The notes under the pieces: generated by a model
What the model was told of the DNA's origin: nothing
What the model saw: only the letters and a program-made list of their open reading frames with translations
Databases searched by the model: none
Translations under genes and position numbers: made by a program
In this document: positions 1 to 8,077 of the stretch, piece by piece
How the letters are laid out: every line of letters starts with the position of its first letter
Position numbering within the stretch: position 1 is the first letter of the stretch
Source of the DNA: Spirochaetia bacterium
GTDB taxonomy: Bacteria; Spirochaetota; UBA4802; UBA5550
DNA length: 47,334 nucleotides
NCBI GenBank assembly: GCA_009885955.1
Contig: VFJS01000087.1
Location: 1-47,334, forward strand
Reading direction: 5' to 3'

Positions 1-344
1 CGGCAGTCTCACCGACTACATTTGTGTAACGAGGCCTGCGTGTTCACTTTCGTTACGGCCTGCGAACTGATTCAAAAAGCTTCAACCCTTCCCGTCGCCG
101 GTCAGGCTGTTTTATCATCTTCCGAGTGAAAGACCAATTACTCGCGTCGGACTTCCACCGACTGGTAAATTCAGCGCCCCGTGGCGCACCGGATGTCACA
201 AAAAGAACAACTCTCTTCTTTCGTGTTTTTCGTGATTTTCGTGGTTAATCTTTTTTTCTACCCGTTACGCTCTCTGTATAAAATCTCTTGTTATGCCTTT
301 CAGTAGAATAAAACAGTTTGATAAGATGATGGAAACGAACTGTT
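1..344. other. gene-free left edge with hairpins and a CGTG-rich repeat
   Basis: I see no credible coding region here. Positions 26-56 hold inverted arms GTAACGA/TCGTTAC. Positions 146-162 hold GTCGG/CCGAC. Positions 174-187 hold GCGCC/GGCGC around a 4-nt loop. Three hairpins in under 200 nt suggest a structured element, possibly mobile (integron attC-like or an end of a repeat family), cut by the window edge; I cannot name it. Positions 218-250 hold an imperfect tandem run of TTCGTG-type units, a pattern common in dispersed intergenic repeats. A weak 7-bp stem, AACAGTT/AACTGTT at 312-344, abuts the nifS stop codon and may help end its transcript. Confidence 0.4.
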
Positions 345-1535
345 CTAAAAGTTCACCGGCTTGCAGACTTTCTTTTCATTGTCCCAGTAGGGAGATATGG
401 AAAGGAGCCTGTCGACAATTTCGGGCATTACGGAGAGTGTATAATCGATTTCCTCCTCGGTGGTAAACCTGCTCAGGCTGTAGCGTATGGAGCCATGGGC
501 GCAGGTGAAGGGAACGCCCATTGCCCTGAGCACATGTGAAGGCTCCAGGGACCCCGATGAACATGCAGAGCCCGATGACGCTGCAATCTTCTTATCATCA
601 AGATAAAGCAGTATCGCCTCACCTTCAATGAATTCAAAACCTATATTCGTAGTGTTGGGGACCCGGCTTTCGCTGTCGCCGTTCAGCATGGAATTCTTAA
701 ACTGGGACAGGAGCCCTTTTTCAAGTTTGTCCCTGAGCCTCTTCATCCCATCATGATTCTTCAAATGCTCCACTGCCAGTTCAGCCGCCTTTCCCATGCC
801 TATAATCCCCGGAACATTCTCTGTACCGGGCCTTCTCCCCTTCTCCTGATGCCCGCCGTAATTCACCGGCCTCATCCTTGTGCCCCTTCTGACATACAGG
901 GCGCCAACTCCCTTGGGAGCGTGAAATTTGTGGCCGGAAATGGTGAGAAGATCGCAATTTATTTTATTCACATCGATCGGTATCTTTCCCGCGGCCTGGA
1001 CAGCATCCACATGAAAGGGGACTCCCCTCTGCTTCAAAAATGCCCCTATTTCTTCCACCGGGAATATGACACCGGTCTCATTATTTGCATACATAATGGA
1101 AACAACCGCAGTATGTTCAGTTACCGAGTCTCTCAGCATGTCCATGTCAAGGTTACCGTGGCTGTCAACCGGGACATAGGTGACATGATACCCGTCCCTC
1201 TCGAGCTTTTTACAAAGGGCAAGTATCGCCGGGTGCTCGACCCTGGATGTGATGATATGCTTCTTCTCCTTGTAATAGGCTATGGTCCCCAGGATGGCCA
1301 TATTATCGCTCTCGGTACCGGTACCGGTGAAAACAATCTCGTAATCATAATCAGCGCCGAGAAGCTTTGAAACATTCATCCTTGCCCTGTCCACTTCAGC
1401 CCCCACCTCCCCGCCGAAACTGTGGATGCTCGACGGATTCCCGTACCTCTCGGTTAGAAAAGGGAGCATAGCCTCCAGGACCTCGGGGTCCACCATCGTT
1501 GTCGCATTATTATCAAGATACACCACTCGGTCCAT
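345..1535 (-). CDS. nifS: NifS/IscS-type cysteine desulfurase
   Basis: This is a PLP-dependent cysteine desulfurase of 396 residues, which is normal length. It moves sulfur from L-cysteine, as an enzyme persulfide, to an Fe-S scaffold in the cytoplasm. Visible hallmarks are the N-terminal YLDNNATT, the HVDAVQAAGK segment holding the PLP-contacting Asp, the Schiff-base lysine in SGHKFHAPKG, and the catalytic cysteine loop ASSGSACSSG near residue 325. A strong GGAGGAG ribosome site lies 4 nt before the ATG. The scaffold gene nifU lies 12 nt upstream on the same strand, so the two form an operon. No nitrogenase genes are visible, so the pair probably serves general Fe-S assembly, as NIF-type systems do in several non-diazotrophs. 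Confidence 0.95.
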   Translation of the reverse strand: MDRVVYLDNNATTMVDPEVLEAMLPFLTERYGNPSSIHSFGGEVGAEVDRARMNVSKLLGADYDYEIVFTGTGTESDNMAILGTIAYYKEKKHIITSRVEHPAILALCKKLERDGYHVTYVPVDSHGNLDMDMLRDSVTEHTAVVSIMYANNETGVIFPVEEIGAFLKQRGVPFHVDAVQAAGKIPIDVNKINCDLLTISGHKFHAPKGVGALYVRRGTRMRPVNYGGHQEKGRRPGTENVPGIIGMGKAAELAVEHLKNHDGMKRLRDKLEKGLLSQFKNSMLNGDSESRVPNTTNIGFEFIEGEAILLYLDDKKIAASSGSACSSGSLEPSHVLRAMGVPFTCAHGSIRYSLSRFTTEEEIDYTLSVMPEIVDRLLSISPYWDNEKKVCKPVNF

Positions 1536-1547
1536 GGGCTCCTCCGT

Positions 1548-2396
1548 TTATTTCTGTGACTCGTGAACTATGATATCTTCCTCAACAAACTCCCTGAGCT
1601 TCCCTTCAACCAGGTTTTTAAGGGTCACATTGGAGACCAGGCAGTTAGAGCAGCTCCCCCGGAGCGCAACATACACATCCTTCCCGTCAACATCGATAAG
1701 CTCAATATCGCCCCGATCCTCTTGTAAAATGGGCCGTATGACATTATTTATGGTCTCGTCGATGAGCTGAATCCTCCTCATATTGGTAAGGGGTTTCTTC
1801 TCAGCCTTCTTCTCGGGCTCCTTCTTCTTGTTGTCAAGCTCCTCTGCAAGGATATCCTCAATCTTGGGTATGCACGACCCGCAGGCACCGCCCGCCTTGG
1901 TGTAGTTGGTCACATCCTCCACGGTGGTAAGGTGGTTCTCCCGGATGACCCTGCGGATAAGGCCGTCCGTAACCCCGAAGCACTGGCAGAGGATTTCGCC
2001 CTCAACGTCCTCCTCGCGATCAGTCTTTATGCCTCTCCAGTTTTTCAGGGCCTTTTCCAGGGCCTCACCTCCCATGACGGAACAGTGCATCTTCTCGTCG
2101 GGGAGCCCTCCCAGGAACTTCACGATATCCTGGTTGGAGATATGCTCCACATCCTCAACTTTTTTTCCCTTTATCATCTCGGTAAGGGCTGATGAAGAGG
2201 CAATCGCGCTGCCGCATCCGAAGGTCTCGAATTTGGCATCGGTAATGACATGATTTTCATCTATTTTCATATAGAGCTTCAGTGCGTCGCCGCAGACAAT
2301 GCTCCCCACCTCTGCAGTGGCATTGGCATCGGGAATAGAACCAACATTTTTCGGATTTTTATATAGCTCCTTGACCTTATCTGTATAATCCCACAT
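1548..2396 (-). CDS. nifU: NifU-type Fe-S cluster scaffold protein, three domains
   Basis: This is a full NifU with three parts. An IscU-like N-terminal scaffold has Cys in GSIVCGD, FGCGSA and MHCSVMGG. A central BFD-like [2Fe-2S] domain has four Cys in LCQCFG and GGACGSC. A C-terminal NifU/Nfu domain carries CSNC. A charged Lys/Glu-rich linker joins the last two. I place the start at the ATG at 2396 (MWDYTDK...) rather than the in-frame one 39 nt upstream, because GGAGG lies 7 nt before it and the protein then begins like other NifU/IscU proteins. It accepts sulfur from the NifS encoded just downstream, assembles clusters and passes them to apo-proteins. Confidence 0.95.
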   Translation of the reverse strand: MWDYTDKVKELYKNPKNVGSIPDANATAEVGSIVCGDALKLYMKIDENHVITDAKFETFGCGSAIASSSALTEMIKGKKVEDVEHISNQDIVKFLGGLPDEKMHCSVMGGEALEKALKNWRGIKTDREEDVEGEILCQCFGVTDGLIRRVIRENHLTTVEDVTNYTKAGGACGSCIPKIEDILAEELDNKKKEPEKKAEKKPLTNMRRIQLIDETINNVIRPILQEDRGDIELIDVDGKDVYVALRGSCSNCLVSNVTLKNLVEGKLREFVEEDIIVHESQK

Positions 2397-2541
2397 TATA
2401 TAACCTCCATCCCGGTAAAAAAATTGCCCTTTCAATATCAGGCGCGTATAAAATCAATTGCACCAATCATAATATGACAAGTGATGACATAAACTGTTAC
2501 TTTTAAAAAAATGCAATAAAATTATATATTTTTTCAAAAAT

Positions 2542-3093
2542 TCATGGAATGCGGGGCGTTCTTTTTTTATATTGTTCAATGATATGATAAATTACAATCC
2601 CGTAGGCTACCGAGACATTGAGCGACTGCTTAATACCATGCATGGGGATCTCTATTGCTGAATCAACAAGTTCAATCGTATCACCTGCAGTGCCGTCAAC
2701 TTCGTTTCCGACAATCAGGCATAACGGAAATGTGTATTCAATTTCAGTATAAGGAATGCTCCTGTCAGTATGTTCAAGCGCGGCAATATGATAGCCTTCA
2801 CCCTTCAGCTCTCTGATAACCTCAATTGAAGTATCACGCTTAATCCATTCCACGCTGTTTACACTGCCAAGGGCTGTTTTATCAATCTCCTTTCTGGGAG
2901 GAAAACCGGTATATCCTGTGAGATAGAGACGTTCAACAGAAGCACCGTCGGAAGTTCTAAAAATGGAGCCCACGTTATAGAGGCTCCTTACATTTTCCGC
3001 AATTACGGATACAGGAAATTTTCGGCCTGCCGTGACTTCCTCAACCGAGGGCCTTGTAGATTTGATGAATTCACTGGAATATTTTTTGTGCAT
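2542..3093 (-). CDS. TrmH/SpoU-family RNA 2'-O-methyltransferase
   Basis: This 183-residue protein belongs to the SPOUT (SpoU/TrmH) class, which methylates ribose 2'-OH in tRNA or rRNA using SAM. All three family motifs are present: motif 1 around NVRSLYNVGSIFRTSDG, motif 2 in VGNEVDGT, and motif 3 in IPMHGIKQSLNVSVA, which forms the trefoil-knot SAM site. It lacks the N-terminal RNA-binding extension of RlmB, so it is a compact version whose substrate cannot be read from sequence. It stands alone on the minus strand, separated from nifU by about 145 AT-rich bases. Confidence 0.88.
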   Translation of the reverse strand: MHKKYSSEFIKSTRPSVEEVTAGRKFPVSVIAENVRSLYNVGSIFRTSDGASVERLYLTGYTGFPPRKEIDKTALGSVNSVEWIKRDTSIEVIRELKGEGYHIAALEHTDRSIPYTEIEYTFPLCLIVGNEVDGTAGDTIELVDSAIEIPMHGIKQSLNVSVAYGIVIYHIIEQYKKRTPRIP

Positions 3094-3614
3094 TGATTAT
3101 CATCCATCTTCTTATTACTCAGCAATAAAATCAGTGCATCGGATTTACACAGATCTTCACGGATTTATTTTAATTTTGCTATTATTAAGTCACTTATTGA
3201 ATTCAGGATTACTATTGCAGTTCACAAATGAATTTGTACATACTATTACACCGTCCCTTCGGCTCCGCTCAGGGATCGGGCTTTTCCGCTGGCTGAGCGG
3301 AGTCGAAGCCAAGTGAAAGTACGTATTCATTCGTAAGATGCTTTATCTGAATTCAACAGTCAATCAGCTGCATTTTTTGCTGTGTTTATCCATGCCGATC
3401 CGTGACCAAATTCTCTGTTTAGAGCCGAGTTATTATTTATATGTATCCCTCAGGGACAGAGTCAAGATAAATTTTCATGGCATAATACCCTGTACTGTGA
3501 TTATGTCACATAACAGCGGTAAAATTTTATCCCTCTTTTTCAAAAAATAGGCTATGATATTTTAAAATTCCATACAGTTATTTTTATTATATTTCGATAT
3601 TAGGATTATGTTAA
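3094..3614. other. gene-free stretch with dispersed repeats
   Basis: About 520 bases lie between the methyltransferase start and fliK. At 3140-3170 is a repeat-like stretch with the core CACAGATCTTCACGGATTT, on the opposite strand to, and related to, the CGTG-rich run near position 220. At 3257-3308 is the 52-nt palindromic repeat listed separately. A 70-codon open frame at 3338-3550 has no ribosome site or recognisable domain and is probably chance. The fliK promoter should lie in the AT-rich stretch just before 3600, but I cannot pin it. Confidence 0.6.
3257..3308. repeat. 52-nt palindromic dispersed repeat, copy A
   Basis: Left arm CTTCGGCTCCGCTCAG (3257-3272) and right arm CTGAGCGGAGTCGAAG (3293-3308) are inverted repeats with one mismatch around a 20-nt centre. 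The same element, nearly identical over its length, occurs in reverse orientation at 39019-39070. It looks like a small non-autonomous palindromic repeat (REP/MITE-like). No coding capacity. Confidence 0.8.
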
Positions 3615-5171
3615 ATGGGACATTGCCCAAATATTAATTATTTTAGCGGGATTATGATAAATTTAATTAAATCAGAAAATTTTGCACTGGAGAGCGAAAG
3701 ACTTGCTCCTGAAAGCACCAGGCAGGGTAACGGCCTCCTGAACGGTTCAAGTTTTTTTGACATACTCACACGAAGCATCGGAAGTGATATGAAAAAAAGC
3801 GGTGAGATGCATACAAATAATTCTCAGGATACCGGCAAAATTGAGAAGGAAGCATCAGAGGCGCCCAGGGAGATCAGAAACGGCTATCAGCCTGAAAAAA
3901 ATGAAACGGCACGTACCGATGATCTGAAAAATCAGGATTTAGACAGAGAATCCCAGACAGCCATTGATGTGAATTCAGGAATAAATCATGGAAGAAAAAA
4001 TAAGGATAACGGCATAGATACATTTAAAGGCGATTCAGATAAAAAGTCTTCAAGCATGAAGATATCGGACCTGAAAAAAGCAAAGGCCACTGAAGAGTCG
4101 TTGCTTAAAGCCGGGCTTGATAAAGAAAATAAAATTCACCATGATGAAAATAAATTACACCATGTGAATAAATCAATGGCCAATGCATCTTCACGGAACA
4201 GGGATAAAACAGACAGGGAAAGTAAAAAAAATTCCGAACAGGACACCGACCTTGTGATGAGAGGGCTTAACCAGATCATTGACCTTATCAAACAGTTAAC
4301 AGCGAACGGCAAAAAGGACGGGGAATCTGATACATTGCTCAGGAACATGAAGGGCAGACTTTCAGATTCAAGGGATAATTTCAGGAATGGGGACCCTGCA
4401 AAGAATATCCGTGAAATGAAACAGTTTCTTGACAGCATTGATCTCAAAGGAACCGGCGATAAAAGCAGCCTGGGGAACAGCCTTGTTTCATTGAAGGAGA
4501 CCATTGCCGGCCTCATGAATAAATATTCCGGCAGAAAAAATTCCATTGAAAATGATTCAGCTGACAAATTAAAGATTCAAAGAAGTGATGCAGCTGATAG
4601 TAAGCCCGACTTTATGCAGATGAAGCTGAATGACATGTCTAAAAACGAATCACTCAGAAACTTCGGGAGCGGATATAATGAGAACCAGGGATCCGGCAGC
4701 ATAAGCATGAAGAGTACCGCCTCCCCTTCCCTTCATGGAAACGGGAATGCTGATAAAAATATTCTGTTCCGGGAACAGCTGCAGACGATAATCGATAACT
4801 CCAGAGTTACCGTAAGGGACAGCAGGAACGCGACTTTTTCCGTAAAGCTCAACCCGAAGGAACTTGGAAACATAAACGTGAATATCGGCCTGGAGCATGG
4901 GGTGCTTTCAGGAAAATTTCTTGTCGACAGCGCTGAATCAAAGGAGCTCCTCCTCCAGAACCTTGTGTACATAAAGCAGCAGTTGGAGGAATCGGGAATT
5001 AGCGTTGGAGAGTTTCAGGTCAATATCAACAACAACAGGGACATGCAGCAGTTTGAGAAAAAAGAGTCCCATTTGTTTTCTCAGGCTGATGATATGGAAA
5101 CGGTTGTGTCAGAAAAATACGAGGCTAACCTTAAGCCTTATCAATATAACGAAATAAACCTGTTAATATAG
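3615..5171 (+). CDS. fliK: flagellar hook-length control protein FliK
   Basis: This is the 518-residue hook-length ruler and export-specificity switch protein. The first ~370 residues are low-complexity and hydrophilic (rich in Lys, Asp, Asn, Ser), as usual for the poorly conserved ruler part. The C-terminal ~130 residues hold the conserved FliK domain, including LNPKELGNINVNIGLEHGVLSGKFLVDS in two adjoining parts and the ENLVYIKQQLEESG-like helix region, which contacts FlhB. The start is uncertain: ATG at 3615 or the in-frame ATG at 3654 (MINLIKSEN). Neither has a strong ribosome site. The stop lies 9 nt before flgD, so fliK, flgD and flgE are cotranscribed in the order usual for spirochete hook loci. 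Confidence 0.85.
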   Translation: MGHCPNINYFSGIMINLIKSENFALESERLAPESTRQGNGLLNGSSFFDILTRSIGSDMKKSGEMHTNNSQDTGKIEKEASEAPREIRNGYQPEKNETARTDDLKNQDLDRESQTAIDVNSGINHGRKNKDNGIDTFKGDSDKKSSSMKISDLKKAKATEESLLKAGLDKENKIHHDENKLHHVNKSMANASSRNRDKTDRESKKNSEQDTDLVMRGLNQIIDLIKQLTANGKKDGESDTLLRNMKGRLSDSRDNFRNGDPAKNIREMKQFLDSIDLKGTGDKSSLGNSLVSLKETIAGLMNKYSGRKNSIENDSADKLKIQRSDAADSKPDFMQMKLNDMSKNESLRNFGSGYNENQGSGSISMKSTASPSLHGNGNADKNILFREQLQTIIDNSRVTVRDSRNATFSVKLNPKELGNINVNIGLEHGVLSGKFLVDSAESKELLLQNLVYIKQQLEESGISVGEFQVNINNNRDMQQFEKKESHLFSQADDMETVVSEKYEANLKPYQYNEINLLI

Positions 5172-5180
5172 GAGAATGAA

Positions 5181-5645
5181 ATGAATAATTTTCAAATGTC
5201 ATCAATGGACCTTACACGGACTAACATTCAGGTCAATGAACATAATAAAAAGCTTGGCGTCAACAAGACCCCTCAAGAGGGAAAATCATCCCTAGGAAAG
5301 GAATCTTTTCTGAAGCTTCTTGTAACACAGCTGAAACACCAGGATCCTACAAAACCTTTAGAGGACAAGGAATTCATATCCCAGATGGCCCAGTTTTCAT
5401 CGCTGGAGCAGATGACAAACATGAACAAGGATATGAAAAGCCTTATAAGAAGTTCCGAGGCCTCGGAGGCCCATGGAATTCTCGGCAGGAAGATTGACTC
5501 AATGGACCCGGTTACAAAAGAAAAGATATCCGGTACCGTCACTTCCATAAGATACGGCGAGGACAGGGTTATATTGATGGTAGGTAAAAACGAAGTCCAC
5601 ATTAAAGATATCCAGACCGTTTACCATGATGCAGTGAAAAAGTAA
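5181..5645 (+). CDS. flgD: flagellar hook assembly (cap) protein FlgD
   Basis: At 154 residues this is a short FlgD, the scaffold that caps the growing hook so that FlgE subunits add beneath it. The conserved N-terminal block is clear around residues 38-75: ESFLKLLVTQLKHQDPTKPL followed by DKEFISQMAQFSSLEQM. The C-terminal Tudor/Ig-like domain of longer FlgD proteins is mostly missing, which is common in spirochetes. The ribosome site GGAG directly follows the fliK stop. flgE follows after 50 nt. Confidence 0.93.
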   Translation: MNNFQMSSMDLTRTNIQVNEHNKKLGVNKTPQEGKSSLGKESFLKLLVTQLKHQDPTKPLEDKEFISQMAQFSSLEQMTNMNKDMKSLIRSSEASEAHGILGRKIDSMDPVTKEKISGTVTSIRYGEDRVILMVGKNEVHIKDIQTVYHDAVKK

Positions 5646-5695
5646 ATTCATAGACAATTTTAAAACAGTAAATTTAATTTCAGGAGTTTCCCATT

Positions 5696-7069
5696 ATGAT
5701 GCGTTCCCTTTTTTCCGGAGTTTCAGGCTTAAAAAACCATCAGACAAGAATGGATGTCATAAGCCACAATGTAGCTAATGTCAACACCTACGGTTTTAAG
5801 ACAAGCCGCGCGACTTTTCAGGACATGCTCTCCCAGACCATATCAGGGGCTGCAAAACCTGAAGAGAACAAGGGCGGGGTAAACCCGAAGCAGGTGGGAC
5901 TTGGAATGACCGTGGCCTCTATAGACAAAATATTCACCCAGGGGAGCCTCCAGTCCACAGGCAACCAGACCGACATGGCCATATCAGGTGATGGCCTCTT
6001 CACCGTTGCCGACGGCGATAAAAAATTCTATACTAGGGCCGGGGCATTCTCCCTGGATAAAAACGGCAACCTGGTAAACCCGGGGAACGGCCTGAAAGTC
6101 CAGGGGTGGAAGGCCTCAAGGAATGACAGGGGGGATATGACCGTGAATCCCAGCGGGACCCCTGAAGACCTCATTGTCCCCATATTCAACAAGACTGAGG
6201 CAAAGGAAACCACTCTCGTGAGATATAAATGCAACCTCGATTCAAGGGTCAACATCATCCCGGCTGATGCCACTGGAAAGATGAGGTCTGCTGACGGTAT
6301 AACAACAAACATGGATGTCTATGACAGCCAGGGGAACACCCACAGGATGATCATGGTCTTCTGGAAAACAGGGGCAAACCAGTGGACAGCATCGGCTGCG
6401 GTAACCGACTCCACTACCCCGCTCACCCTTGATGTCCAGGCAGGCGGAGGACAGCAGAACCAGGCAAACCCCGGATCAAGGATTAACCTGAGATTTTCTC
6501 CCGACGGCAGGCTTGTATCAGTTGCTGACGGCGCAACTCCAGATGAATTAAACCAGGGAAACCTGATGGTTAATGCTAATTTCAAAGTGGCTGGCGATCC
6601 CAATGTCAGGACCATCCAGCTTAACCTCGGCAAGGCGGGACTCCTTGACGGGATAACCCAGTTCTCTTCGGAATCAACAACAAAGGCAGTTGAGCAGAAC
6701 GGATTCAGCATGGGATACATGGAGTCCTTCAATATAGACAACTCCGGCCTCGTAACCGGCGTATATTCCAACGGGACCAAGCAGTTCGTCGGGCAGGTGG
6801 CTCTCGCGGTATTCACCAATCCGCAGGGCCTGACCAATGTAGGGGAGAACCTCTACGAGGTTTCCAACAACTCAGGCCTTCCGAACATGGGGCCTGCAGG
6901 ACAGGCAGGCAGGGGAAAAATAATTGCCGGGTCACTTGAGATGTCCAATGTCGACCTCTCTGACCAGTTCACCGATATGATCGTGACCCAGAAGGGCTTC
7001 CAGGCCAATTCACGGTCGATCACCACATCGGACCAGATGCTTCAGGAAATACTCGGTCTCAAGAGGTAA
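5696..7069 (+). CDS. flgE: flagellar hook protein FlgE, with lysinoalanine cross-link residues
   Basis: FlgE is the structural subunit of the hook, here 457 residues from the first of two Met codons. The second (5699) is the likelier start, since FlgE usually begins MRSLFSGVSGL. The N-terminal rod-like block (HQTRMDVISHNVANVNTYGFK) and C-terminal block (VDLSDQFTDMIVTQKGFQANSRS) form the D0 coiled coil. In numbering from the second Met, Lys165, Cys178 and Asn179 are present (context VRYKCNLDSR). In Treponema denticola, residues at these positions form and catalyse the lysinoalanine cross-link that stiffens the hook for periplasmic flagella. This is strong support for a spirochete host. AGGAG lies upstream, and hairpins follow the stop. 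Confidence 0.97.
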   Translation: MMRSLFSGVSGLKNHQTRMDVISHNVANVNTYGFKTSRATFQDMLSQTISGAAKPEENKGGVNPKQVGLGMTVASIDKIFTQGSLQSTGNQTDMAISGDGLFTVADGDKKFYTRAGAFSLDKNGNLVNPGNGLKVQGWKASRNDRGDMTVNPSGTPEDLIVPIFNKTEAKETTLVRYKCNLDSRVNIIPADATGKMRSADGITTNMDVYDSQGNTHRMIMVFWKTGANQWTASAAVTDSTTPLTLDVQAGGGQQNQANPGSRINLRFSPDGRLVSVADGATPDELNQGNLMVNANFKVAGDPNVRTIQLNLGKAGLLDGITQFSSESTTKAVEQNGFSMGYMESFNIDNSGLVTGVYSNGTKQFVGQVALAVFTNPQGLTNVGENLYEVSNNSGLPNMGPAGQAGRGKIIAGSLEMSNVDLSDQFTDMIVTQKGFQANSRSITTSDQMLQEILGLKR

Positions 7070-7087
7070 CGGTTAATAGAGCAGCAT

Positions 7088-7131
7088 AATGGCTTGTAGA
7101 GGCTGAATACATTCAGCTTCTATAAGCCATT
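7088..7131 (+). other. 21-bp hairpin just after flgE
   Basis: Arms 7088-7108 and 7111-7131 pair over 21 bp with two G-U wobbles and a 2-nt loop. No T-run follows, so this is not a classic terminator. It could protect the 3' end of the flgE message, serve as an RNase III site, or be a small repeat. Confidence 0.6.
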
Positions 7132-7148
7132 ACAATAAGTTATATAAA

Positions 7149-7179
7149 GAAGGCTCCGGATAACCGGGGCCTTCTTTTT
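7149..7179 (+). terminator. rho-independent terminator of the fliK-flgD-flgE operon
   Basis: The stem GAAGGCTCCGG (7149-7159) pairs with CCGGGGCCTTC (7164-7174) with one wobble around an ATAA loop, and is followed by a T-run. It is a textbook intrinsic terminator on the plus strand. Confidence 0.88.
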
Positions 7180-7215
7180 GATGATAAAATACATTATGAA
7201 GGATATACTGATAAG

Positions 7216-7252
7216 TCTGCCACAGAGCCTACTCTGTGGCAGAAATTTTTTT
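7216..7252 (+). terminator. second terminator between convergent flgE and slipin genes
   Basis: A perfect 12-bp stem TCTGCCACAGAG/CTCTGTGGCAGA (7216-7227, 7232-7243) has a 4-nt loop and is followed by AA and seven T. It backs up the first terminator and insulates the convergent minus-strand gene that ends at 7281. Confidence 0.82.
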
Positions 7253-7280
7253 ATTCAAAGTTCTGCTGGTACCAGTCCGC

Positions 7281-8051
7281 TTAATCCTTATCCTTTCTCC
7301 TGCTCGACAGCATATCGTGGATGAAGTCAATGGGGAGCGGGAATATGGTGACCGAGTTGTTCTCCGTGGCTATCTCGGAACATGTCTGAAGATACCTGAG
7401 CTGCAGGGAAATGGGATGCTTCTCCATGAGAGCAGCAGCCTGCACCATCTTCTCGGCAGCCTGGAACTCCCCTTCGGCAGCGATGACCTTTGCCCTCCTC
7501 TCCCTTTCGGCTTCGGCCTGCTTGGCCATGGCCCTCTGCATTTCTTGAGGCAGGTCCACGTTCTTCACCTCCACGGCAGAGACCTTAATTCCCCAGGGGT
7601 CTGTGTGGTGATCAAGGATCGTCTGGAGCTGTTCATTTATCTTCTCCCTGTCTCTGAGAAGGCCGTCAAGGTCAACCATGCCCAGGATGCTCCTGAGTGT
7701 TGTCTGGGCAAGCTGAGAGGTGGCATAGAGATAGTCATCAACTGCGACGATTGCCCTGTTGGGGTCAACAACCCTGAAATAGACAACGGCATTAACCTTT
7801 ACCGAGACGTTGTCTTTTGTAATTACGTCCTGTGGATGTACGTCCATTGCTATGAGCCGGAGGTTCACTCTAACCCATTTGTCAATGACCGGGAAAATTA
7901 TAAAAATCCCGGGCCCCTTGGCCTCGGGCATGAGCCGGCCCAGTCTGAAAACAACAGCCCTTTCATACTCCTTGATCACTTTTAATGATGATACCAGCAA
8001 CAGTACACCTATTACTATCAATGTCGGGACAATGCCCCAGGCTTCCAGCAT
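7281..8051 (-). CDS. slipin (stomatin/prohibitin-family membrane protein)
   Basis: This 256-residue SPFH-domain protein has a single N-terminal hydrophobic anchor (about residues 7-23). The conserved slipin core follows: [35 protein letters not shown] and the coiled [20 protein letters not shown] segment. Such proteins form oligomeric membrane scaffolds and usually pair with an NfeD protease, as here: nfeD lies 26 nt upstream on the same strand. GGAGGT precedes the start. In archaea the NfeD partner cleaves the slipin's hydrophobic tail. The role here is probably membrane quality control, which is inferred. Confidence 0.93.
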   Translation of the reverse strand: MLEAWGIVPTLIVIGVLLLVSSLKVIKEYERAVVFRLGRLMPEAKGPGIFIIFPVIDKWVRVNLRLIAMDVHPQDVITKDNVSVKVNAVVYFRVVDPNRAIVAVDDYLYATSQLAQTTLRSILGMVDLDGLLRDREKINEQLQTILDHHTDPWGIKVSAVEVKNVDLPQEMQRAMAKQAEAERERRAKVIAAEGEFQAAEKMVQAAALMEKHPISLQLRYLQTCSEIATENNSVTIFPLPIDFIHDMLSSRRKDKD

Positions 8052-8077
8052 ATCAAACCTCCAGTTTTTTTTTAATT

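Noticed and set aside
753-1370. 205-codon open frame opposite nifS
   Set aside because: It is fully inside a well-conserved gene on the other strand and has no protein-like motifs; a shadow of nifS codon bias.
345-2396. nifS and nifU as evidence of nitrogen fixation
   Set aside because: No nitrogenase gene is in view, and NIF-type Fe-S assembly occurs in many non-diazotrophs.
3338-3550. 70-codon open frame before fliK
   Set aside because: It has no ribosome site, no recognisable domain and an unlikely composition, and it lies in a repeat-bearing spacer.
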